DNA of 5,533 nt from NCBI GenBank assembly GCA_021159265.1, contig JAGGSD010000107.1:1-5533 (forward strand). The letters run 5' to 3'. The notes under the pieces were generated by a model. The model was not told where the DNA came from and made no database searches. It saw only the letters and a list, made by a program, of their open reading frames with translations. Each line of letters starts with the position of its first letter. The stretch's first letter is position 1. This document shows positions 1 to 5,533 of this stretch, one piece after another. Made by a program: the position numbers and the translations under genes. This DNA comes from Syntrophobacterales bacterium. Lineage in GTDB: Bacteria > Desulfobacterota > Syntrophia > Syntrophales > UBA6807.

Positions 1-10
1 ACGCAAATAA

Positions 11-51
11 CAGCAAAAGAAAATCGTAGCGTCTTTGCGTGAAACAAAGAC
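11..51 (-). terminator. Weak candidate terminator downstream of hisF
   Basis: A perfect 7-bp stem, GTCTTTG (31-37) with CAAAGAC (45-51), encloses a 7-base loop. On the minus strand it is followed within about six bases by the T-rich run ATTTTCTTTT. It sits about 75 bases past the hisF stop. The stem has only three G-C pairs and the T-tract is interrupted and not adjacent, so this may be chance or part of a repeat remnant. Nothing else in 1-124 looks like a gene or signal. Confidence 0.22.
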
Positions 52-124
52 CGGTTTTGCTGAATACCATGGCATGGAAGGTTATAGTCAACAAGCTGAC
101 ACACAGTCAAATTCTGAACGGCGA

Positions 125-904
125 TCAGATAATTTCTCTAACCGGTATATTTCTCTCCGCGAGATATGCCTTTATCCGGCTTACAGTATAGCGTCCATAA
201 TGGACCATTGAAGCAATCAGCGCCGCATCCGCACCGGCCTCGACAAATACATCCCTGATATGTTCACAATTGCCGGCCCCACCCGATGCGATTACCGGTA
301 TGGAAACGGCGTTTGTTATCAGCGATGTCAGGGTAAGTTCATATCCCTCATTAGTGCCGTCCGCATCAATGGAATTGAGACATATTTCACCGGCCCCCAG
401 GTCCTGGGCCTTTTTTGCCCAGTCCAACGCATCCATATCCATCGGTGTCCTGCCGCCATTTATCCAGACTTCATATCCGGAAGGTATGTTACCGGTTTTT
501 TCTACCCTTTTTGCATCCATTCCCAGAACAATACACTGATTTCCGAAAATCTTTGCGCCTTCTGAAATAAGTCCGGGGTTCAGGACGGCCGCAGTATTTA
601 CACTAATCTTTTCAGCGCCGGCATTCAGAACCTTGTACATGTCATCCAGCGTTCGTATGCCGCCCCCCACGGAAAAAGGGATGAATATGTTTTTCGCAAC
701 ATTTTCGACTACATCTATAATTATATCCCGCTTATCAGACGATGCAGTAATATCATAAAAGACAAGCTCATCCACACCCTGCTCGTAATATTCCCCGGCC
801 ATTGTGACGGGATCGCCGATATCGATATTTCCTTTAAACCCGACACCCTTGGTGGTCTTTCCTTCTCTTACATCCAGGCAGATGATAATCCTTTTGCTTA
901 ACAT
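125..904 (-). CDS. hisF: Imidazole glycerol phosphate synthase cyclase subunit HisF
   Basis: HisF uses ammonia delivered by HisH to convert PRFAR into imidazole glycerol phosphate and AICAR, a cytosolic step of histidine biosynthesis. The 259-aa product is full length for the family and reads as a (beta/alpha)8 barrel. Both catalytic aspartates are present: Asp11 in CLDV and Asp130 in GMDAKRV. Phosphate-binding loops are seen at VGGGIR (79-84) and ASGGAG (206-211), and the IDADGT loop is at 179-184. The four residues that form the ammonia gate at the barrel base in Thermotoga HisF align as Arg5, Glu46, Lys99 and Glu173. The start is supported by GGTGA nine bases upstream (914-918), inside the end of hisH; only two bases separate the hisH stop from this ATG, so translation is probably coupled. 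It resembles ordinary histidine-pathway HisF more than the divergent copies found in surface-polysaccharide clusters. It is the last gene of the operon. Confidence 0.97.
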   Translation of the reverse strand: MLSKRIIICLDVREGKTTKGVGFKGNIDIGDPVTMAGEYYEQGVDELVFYDITASSDKRDIIIDVVENVAKNIFIPFSVGGGIRTLDDMYKVLNAGAEKISVNTAAVLNPGLISEGAKIFGNQCIVLGMDAKRVEKTGNIPSGYEVWINGGRTPMDMDALDWAKKAQDLGAGEICLNSIDADGTNEGYELTLTSLITNAVSIPVIASGGAGNCEHIRDVFVEAGADAALIASMVHYGRYTVSRIKAYLAERNIPVREII

Positions 905-906
905 AC

Positions 907-1518
907 CTACAATTCACCGTTCCATTCACTGAAATTTTTCAATATCCGCAGACCGTTCCTTCCACTCTTTTCCAGGTGAAACTGTGTGGCGATAACGTTC
1001 CCCCTGCCGATAACAGAAGCGAATGTGATTCCATAATGCGTCGTTGCTATAATGTTTTCATGGTTTCCGGGTTCAGGGTAATAGGAATGTACAAAGTAAA
1101 ACTGCGCCTCTGGATTAATGTCTTTGAATAAGGGGTGATTACGCTCGATGGATATATCATTCCACCCCATGTGGGGAATTTTAATACCGACATCAGGGAA
1201 CTTCCTGGCAACACCGGGTATTATTCCCAGGCATGTGGCATTATTTTCCTCACTTTTATCCAGTATAATCTGCGCACCCATGCATATTCCGAGAAAGGGG
1301 ATCTTTTGAGCTATGACATTATGGATTGCCTTGTCAAGACCCTGCGATTTAATAACCTCCATGGCCTTCCCCGCGGCTCCCACGCCGGGAAATATTACCC
1401 TCTCGGAAGACATAATTATCCTGGGATCGCTCGTAATAACACACGGCACACCGAGGTGTTTTAAAGCTCTCCCGACAGATGTCAGGTTTCCGGCCTTGTA
1501 GTCAATAATTGAAATCAT
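907..1518 (-). CDS. hisH: Imidazole glycerol phosphate synthase glutaminase subunit HisH
   Basis: HisH is a class I (triad) glutamine amidotransferase that hydrolyses glutamine and passes ammonia through the HisF barrel. The 203-aa protein has the usual length. The N-terminus IIDYKAGNLTSV fits the family. The oxyanion-strand motif PGVG is at 44-47, the nucleophile is Cys79 in GICMGAQ, and the rest of the triad is His181 and Glu183 in QFHLEKSG. The PHMGWN motif (115-120) and YFVHSYY (141-147), both typical of HisH, are also present. One oddity is Leu182 where the family normally has Pro in HPEKS. The gene begins 11 bases after the large GlmS-like gene and ends 2 bases before hisF. Its ribosome-binding site is weak (GGAAA abutting the ATG), so it may depend on translation of the upstream gene. 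The pairing with hisF makes the assignment firm. Confidence 0.96.
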   Translation of the reverse strand: MISIIDYKAGNLTSVGRALKHLGVPCVITSDPRIIMSSERVIFPGVGAAGKAMEVIKSQGLDKAIHNVIAQKIPFLGICMGAQIILDKSEENNATCLGIIPGVARKFPDVGIKIPHMGWNDISIERNHPLFKDINPEAQFYFVHSYYPEPGNHENIIATTHYGITFASVIGRGNVIATQFHLEKSGRNGLRILKNFSEWNGEL

Positions 1519-1529
1519 TTTCCGTTATA

Positions 1530-4500
1530 TTAATTTTCTTTCAAAAATTTCATTATCCGGGACGAAATTACATCAGCGCTTTCTCCGAGGAGAAACTCTA
1601 CGGAAAGTCCTTCCAGGTAATTGTCGTCCCAGGGGAGATCACATTCATTAATAAGATCTCTGATGTTATTGAATTTGTCTCCAAGAACCGCCTTCTTTTC
1701 TGAGACACTGAGATCCTCTTTGAATCTGACATGAACCAGCAAAATGTTCTTTATTGAATGATCCTCACCCAGAAGAGGCACAATAACTATAGGAGCTTTA
1801 TCGAATTTTCCCAGTCCCGCGTATATTTCTCCCGTGCTTACAATAGATTTCTTTGTCCCTTTAAGAAGGGCATGTTTTCCTACCCTTGACTTCATCTGAA
1901 GAGCGATACCGCCTCTTTTCTCTATTGATATTGTTGATGCATCCCGGGGCTTCCCCTCATCATCAAGGTTTTCAATATTGTATAATGTATAACCTTTCGT
2001 GCCGGATATAACCCCTTGAAGCCTCCCGGCAGTAAAACCTTCTTTACTCGTTAAATTCTCCAGCGAGAACCCAAGCTTGCTTAACAAGTCAAAGAGGATG
2101 CCGCGAGGTATCTCCCCCTTCCTGCTTGTTCCGACAGTAACAGTCTTTGCCTGGTGTCTTATGGCATCAATAGGTCTTGAGAGTTCATCAATAGCCCTGC
2201 CGAGACAGACATCCAGCATATCCAGGGGAGATGAAGATGTTCTCTTTTCCTTAAATTCTTCCCAGAAATCTTCCAGAGGCAATTTGCCGGCAACATATTT
2301 CAGGAGGAGTGTAATGTCTGACGTTGCATCATTACTCATGGATGAGAAAAACCCCCTATTTCTCCGGGAGCGAAAGGCTGATGAAAATTCTTCCACAAGT
2401 TTGTGGAGCCCGGCATCGGCCATCCTTTCAAAGATCAGGTCATCCTTTTTTTCCAGCTCGCTCATCTTCCGGGATAATTTGTTTCTGAAGCTACGAAAAA
2501 AATCACCATCTTCGTTAATGCTGCAGGCGGCATAATAACCCCATATATGTCCTGCTAGGGTATTTAAGACCACTGATGCGGGATAGGTCGATCCCGGCAC
2601 AGGGATTACCGAATCCGCGATATCATCAAACCTTGTTTCACCTTCGTCTGCGATAACCACTACTCCCGCGGAATGGGCTTTAAAGATAGCCGCATCCTTT
2701 ACAATATCCTCAACAACGGGTCCCGGATTACCGGCTGCACAAACAATAATCAGCGGTTCGGCAGACAGATCGATATGTTTTTTGTTTTCTACAGTATCCG
2801 AGGATATGGTTTTGTAGCACAACTCACTCAGTTTTATCCTGATTTCATCCGCCGCAACTTTATTCGGTCCACTGCCCACAACCGCCCAGTATTTTTTTTT
2901 CTTAACAATATCCCATGCGGAGTTCCTTATTTTTTCCTTTATCGCTATCACACTGTTCATCTTGTCAGGAACATCTTCAAGATTTAAAAGCTCCGGCGCT
3001 ATGAGATCATCTGACATGGCGCCAAGCATCTGTGCGAAACAGAGCGCCAGAACATAACCCGCGACAATCTGAGAATAAAATGCCTTTGTCGACGCCACAG
3101 ACATTTCGATATCCCTTCCATCGCTTGTATAGAAAACTCCATCTGCAACGTGGGTGATATCGGACTGTCTTCTATTAACAATTGCGATCAGATGAGCGCC
3201 GCGCTCTTTGGCCATCGCTACGGCCCTGTTGGTATCGGCTGTAGTCCCCGATTGCGTGACAGCAACGACAAGGACATGGCTCATATTCTCCTCAAGAAAA
3301 AAACCGCTTAACTCGGAGGAACTCTTCGCCTGGATATTTATTTCAGCACCCTTTAAATATCGTGAAAAGGCTTCCGCAATCGCGGCGCCTGCCACCGCGG
3401 CAGTACCCTGTCCGGTAACGAATATATTCCTGATAGCGCCACTTCCCAGGGCATTTTTTATTCTCCCGGGAATAATATCGTTCCCCAGATTAAATAAAAC
3501 ACGCGGGGCGCTATCATCTTCATTACGGGAAATAAGATATTTTCCTCTCAGAGTCTTTTCCGCAGAGAAAGGAGCCTCCATAATTTCCTTAAAAAGGAAA
3601 TGCGGATAGTTTCGTCGATCAATATCACGCGTGGTAATTTCCGCCCTCTGAACTTTTTCCTCCGTAATATCCAGAGGATGCCCGTCGTAATAAAAGGCAT
3701 CGATTCCCTCTAAAGTATTCTCCGGATCTTCACTCAATATGAAAATCTGCCCTTTTGTCCGGGGATTTCCTTCAATCCTTTCATTTTCACCATTCATTTT
3801 GATAAAATAGGGCGTCTGCTCCACAAGACCGTATACCTCCGAAGCAAACATATACTGCTCGTTACCCAGGCCGATGTATAAGGATTGACCGCTTCCCCTG
3901 AGCGCAAGGAACACCTTCCCCGGTTCCAGATTGCTCTCCATGGCAATAGCATGTGAACCTTCAAAATCATTCAGGGCCAGGCGAAACGATTCTCGCAGGT
4001 CATGACCTTCGTATAGATATTTTTCGATCTGGAGAGGGATAATCTTTGTATCCGTGGTTACTCTTTGATCTATAATATCAGATCCATCTGTCTCAAGAGA
4101 TAATCTGAGAGTTTTATAATTATCTATATCCCCGTTAAGCGCAGCATTTACCGACCAGTCGCCTTTTCCGTAATACGGGTATTCCTTGAGGGATAAAGGC
4201 AGTTCCCGCGACGTATCGATGCCTGTATCGGATGTAAAATTATTTACAGGATGACAATTTTCCTCGGTAATAGAACCTACGGAAGCCCATCGGGTATGTG
4301 CCAAATACATCTGAGACTCTACATCCTCATTTATTACAGTTTGAAACACCTGATCCGATCTGATCCTGTTTCTCAGATATCCGGTGTTTTCACCCAGTTT
4401 CCCGGTAACGGATGCTCTCTTGTATGTAAATGCCACGGATACGAATCCATTTTCGGAAGTTTTATCAGATAAGTGGATAGAATCATTCAAAAGGTCACCC

Positions 4501-5306
4501 GGATTAAGTCTATTTTTGAAATCAGCATACAGACCTTTTTCCTTAAGGCATTCTATTACCTTATCTAAGACCATTCGATCTTTCAATGTAAGCGTAACTT
4601 GTACTCCCGCTGAATCCCTTCCTCTTACTTCCAGCCTGTCAATCGAGTTTAACAACAGATTCAGATTTCTGTACTTCTTAAAACCTGCGTGGGATATTTC
4701 AGATCTTTCCCCGCATCCCGATAAATAAATAATCCTCTCTATGTTAGAGAGAATATCACAGTCCAGAGCCCATGAGGAATCTTTCAGCCTTATTAACGAG
4801 TTGTTGATCTGCTCCATTACTTCAGTAGAAAAGTTGCCGGCGTTTTTTTCTATCAATTCTTCTTCCTTAAGAAGAAAGGAACTGATACTTTTTGACAGAG
4901 AAGCAAGTTCTTCCGCCGCTCCGGCCTGAAAAAAAATATTCTCAGAAAACGAATCCTGTTTTAAATCAAGGATATATTTTTCCATATCCGCAAGCGCTTC
5001 TCCACCCGCGAGATACTCATTTGGAGAGACGTGACCGGCCAGCAATTTCTCCATATCGCTCGCTTTAATCTTTTCAAAGCGGCGGTAAAGGCCTTTTATA
5101 ATGTCATCATTTTTTTCGGGTATTTCCCGCTTAATTGTAAGGATACCCGCCAACCCGCAGAAAAGGGTTTCAGGAACAAAGGGGAAAAGGATAATGGACT
5201 TCGGGGGCAAATATCGCGGATTCCTGCCTGTAAATACTCTCCACTCACTCAGAATATTCCAGATTTTATGGGAAAAACTTATGATTTTCTTGAATTTGAT
5301 AATCAT
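1530..5306 (-). CDS. Oversized GlmS-family protein: class II glutamine amidotransferase plus two SIS domains
   Basis: GlmS makes glucosamine-6-phosphate from fructose-6-phosphate and glutamine. Seen here: a glutaminase domain of roughly 50-565 with candidate nucleophile Cys50 (CGLAGIL), RGRDSAG (228-234), HTRWA (337-341), NG (391-392) and Asp419 (TTDT). SIS1 (about 626-765) has GQGTA (632-636), TQSGTT (684-689) and SVASTKAF (736-743). SIS2 (about 803-930) has Lys825, Glu828 and His844 at the same spacing as E. coli Lys485, Glu488 and His504. The C-terminal loop AKTVTV gives Lys1054, matching Lys603. Family members have about 600 residues; this one has 1258 because of a 49-residue leader, insertions near 62-213, 241-325 and 930-1043, and an unknown tail at 1063-1258. 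The start is the first ATG after an in-frame TGA, with no clear Shine-Dalgarno; a TTG at codon 33 is an alternative. The frame is unbroken. I infer an aminosugar-phosphate synthase; substrate and the role of the extra parts are unknown. It heads the operon with hisH and hisF. Confidence 0.88.
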   Translation of the reverse strand: MIIKFKKIISFSHKIWNILSEWRVFTGRNPRYLPPKSIILFPFVPETLFCGLAGILTIKREIPEKNDDIIKGLYRRFEKIKASDMEKLLAGHVSPNEYLAGGEALADMEKYILDLKQDSFSENIFFQAGAAEELASLSKSISSFLLKEEELIEKNAGNFSTEVMEQINNSLIRLKDSSWALDCDILSNIERIIYLSGCGERSEISHAGFKKYRNLNLLLNSIDRLEVRGRDSAGVQVTLTLKDRMVLDKVIECLKEKGLYADFKNRLNPGDLLNDSIHLSDKTSENGFVSVAFTYKRASVTGKLGENTGYLRNRIRSDQVFQTVINEDVESQMYLAHTRWASVGSITEENCHPVNNFTSDTGIDTSRELPLSLKEYPYYGKGDWSVNAALNGDIDNYKTLRLSLETDGSDIIDQRVTTDTKIIPLQIEKYLYEGHDLRESFRLALNDFEGSHAIAMESNLEPGKVFLALRGSGQSLYIGLGNEQYMFASEVYGLVEQTPYFIKMNGENERIEGNPRTKGQIFILSEDPENTLEGIDAFYYDGHPLDITEEKVQRAEITTRDIDRRNYPHFLFKEIMEAPFSAEKTLRGKYLISRNEDDSAPRVLFNLGNDIIPGRIKNALGSGAIRNIFVTGQGTAAVAGAAIAEAFSRYLKGAEINIQAKSSSELSGFFLEENMSHVLVVAVTQSGTTADTNRAVAMAKERGAHLIAIVNRRQSDITHVADGVFYTSDGRDIEMSVASTKAFYSQIVAGYVLALCFAQMLGAMSDDLIAPELLNLEDVPDKMNSVIAIKEKIRNSAWDIVKKKKYWAVVGSGPNKVAADEIRIKLSELCYKTISSDTVENKKHIDLSAEPLIIVCAAGNPGPVVEDIVKDAAIFKAHSAGVVVIADEGETRFDDIADSVIPVPGSTYPASVVLNTLAGHIWGYYAACSINEDGDFFRSFRNKLSRKMSELEKKDDLIFERMADAGLHKLVEEFSSAFRSRRNRGFFSSMSNDATSDITLLLKYVAGKLPLEDFWEEFKEKRTSSSPLDMLDVCLGRAIDELSRPIDAIRHQAKTVTVGTSRKGEIPRGILFDLLSKLGFSLENLTSKEGFTAGRLQGVISGTKGYTLYNIENLDDEGKPRDASTISIEKRGGIALQMKSRVGKHALLKGTKKSIVSTGEIYAGLGKFDKAPIVIVPLLGEDHSIKNILLVHVRFKEDLSVSEKKAVLGDKFNNIRDLINECDLPWDDNYLEGLSVEFLLGESADVISSRIMKFLKEN

Positions 5307-5332
5307 TTTTCAACGCGAAAACTATTGCAGTG

Positions 5333-5338
5333 ATTTTA
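5333..5338 (-). promoter_or_regulatory. Weak candidate -10 box for the three-gene operon
   Basis: On the minus strand TAAAAT matches five of six bases of the sigma-70 -10 consensus and lies 26 bases upstream of the ATG of the large gene. No convincing -35 hexamer is found 16-18 bases further up; a TTGAAC is present but only about 12 bases away. A promoter must lie somewhere in 5307-5533 or beyond, and this is only the best local candidate. Confidence 0.15.
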
Positions 5339-5350
5339 GTAACTTCTCAG

Positions 5351-5367
5351 GTTCAAAGGCACAGAGG
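5351..5367. repeat. Short repeat-like remnant beside the palindromic element
   Basis: The string GTTCAAAGGCACAGAGG resembles the low-complexity intergenic wording (AAAGGCACAGAGGCACAAAG type) scattered through many bacterial genomes. It stops where the GGTAGGGG end of the palindromic element begins, as if that element had inserted into or replaced part of it. Only the short string itself is seen; the repeat status is inferred. Confidence 0.25.
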
Positions 5368-5368
5368 A

Positions 5369-5447
5369 GGTAGGGGCGACTTCAGTCGCCCAGCAGTCTT
5401 GGGTGAACTCAGCCGAACCGTGAAGGGAGGTTAAAACCTCCCCTACC
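5369..5447. repeat. Composite palindromic intergenic element with two internal hairpins
   Basis: The ends are perfect 8-base inverted repeats, GGTAGGGG (5369-5376) and CCCCTACC (5440-5447). Inside the left end is a perfect hairpin, GGGCGAC (5374-5380), loop TTCA, GTCGCCC (5385-5391). Inside the right end is a second perfect palindrome, GGGAGGTT (5425-5432), AA, AACCTCCC (5435-5442). The two are joined by a 33-base spacer. The arms can pair locally or end to end. The layout resembles short non-autonomous or REP-like intergenic repeats with GTAGGGG ends that I recall from several bacterial groups; copy number cannot be seen here. It lies 63-141 bases upstream of the first operon gene. There is no T-run after either stem, so a terminator is not favoured. 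Confidence 0.6.
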
Positions 5448-5457
5448 CATACAGAGA

Positions 5458-5533
5458 TCTTTGCATAACGTCCCCTTTCGCCCAATTTCTGCGTCAGGCT
5501 CAAATTTTAATCCTCGAAATATCCAATATATTC
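5458..5533. repeat. Possible partial copy of a dispersed intergenic repeat, running off the window edge
   Basis: This non-coding stretch has no ORF of useful length. It includes TTTCGCCCAATTTCTGCGTC and the following CAGGCTCAAATTTTAATCC, wording I associate with interspersed intergenic repeats in deltaproteobacterial genomes. That is recollection, not a computed match. It directly abuts the palindromic element, which would suit a patchwork of repeats upstream of the operon. The element continues beyond base 5533, so neither its full length nor its boundary can be given. Confidence 0.3.

Noticed and set aside
125..904. Ile8 in HisF (KRIIICLDV) where many homologues have Pro
   Set aside because: This position varies in the family (Thermotoga has Ala), so it is not informative.
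125..1518. HisH/HisF pair of the surface-polysaccharide type that feeds ammonia to an acetamidino-sugar amidotransferase
   Set aside because: Both proteins keep the canonical histidine-pathway catalytic and gate residues, and no WbpG-type partner is present. The neighbouring GlmS-like gene alone is not enough to support this.
2077..2535. Open frame of 152 codons on the plus strand inside the GlmS-like gene
   Set aside because: It is antisense to a continuous region carrying the conserved C-loop, has no recognisable motif, and is explained as a shadow of the minus-strand gene. The same applies to the other plus-strand frames at 3208-3609, 4384-4728 and 1135-1464.
5157..5306. Lipoprotein signal peptide at the N-terminus of the large protein, with Cys50 as lipidated residue
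   Set aside because: The residues before the Cys (TLFC) do not match a lipobox, there is no clean n-h-c signal structure, and the text after the Cys (GLAGIL) fits the cytosolic Ntn glutaminase strand.
5369..5447. Rho-independent terminator of a gene to the right
   Set aside because: The stems are GC-rich but neither is followed by a T run on either strand, and the paired-end layout fits a repeat element better.
5437..5480. Tiny minus-strand ORF starting ATGCAAAG upstream of the operon
   Set aside because: It stops after seven codons at TAG inside the repeat element and has no histidine-rich or other leader-peptide content.
5307..5533. glmS ribozyme or other riboswitch in the leader of the GlmS-like gene
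   Set aside because: The 227 upstream bases show only the simple palindromes and repeat-like text; I see no core resembling the glmS ribozyme or a known riboswitch, and no histidine-rich leader peptide.

Overview
The window is one leftward (minus-strand) operon of three genes, flanked by short non-coding sequence that looks repeat-derived. In transcription order these are a very large GlmS-family protein (1258 aa, 5306-1530), hisH (203 aa, 1518-907) and hisF (259 aa, 904-125). The gaps are only 11 and 2 bases, so co-transcription and translational coupling are likely. Base composition is moderate. The HisF sequence style and the intergenic repeat vocabulary suggest an anaerobic deltaproteobacterium (Desulfobacterota-like). 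That taxonomic call is an inference from memory, not a search result.

hisH and hisF encode the two halves of imidazole glycerol phosphate synthase (histidine biosynthesis). The HisH glutaminase triad and the HisF catalytic aspartates and ammonia-gate residues are all present. No other his gene is in the window, and the operon appears to end at hisF, because the last 124 bases hold no gene.

The large protein is the notable item. It carries every catalytic landmark of glucosamine-6-phosphate synthase: the Ntn glutaminase Cys, the HTRW, NG and TD motifs, two SIS domains, the isomerase Lys/Glu/His trio at correct spacing, and the C-terminal AKTVTV loop. It is about twice the usual 600-odd residues. 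The extra length comes from a 49-residue segment before the nucleophilic Cys, a ~150-residue helical insertion right after the first glutaminase strand, smaller insertions later in that domain, a ~115-residue insertion before the C-loop, and a ~195-residue C-terminal extension of unknown function. No start codon lies next to the Cys, so proteolytic maturation must be assumed if the glutaminase is active.

Upstream of the operon (5307-5533) there is no gene. The stretch contains a composite palindromic element (5369-5447) with GGTAGGGG/CCCCTACC ends and two internal perfect hairpins. It is bordered by sequences that resemble dispersed intergenic repeats (5351-5367 and 5458-5533). Downstream of hisF (1-124) there is one weak hairpin that might terminate transcription. 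No RNA gene, CRISPR array, transposase or riboswitch was found.
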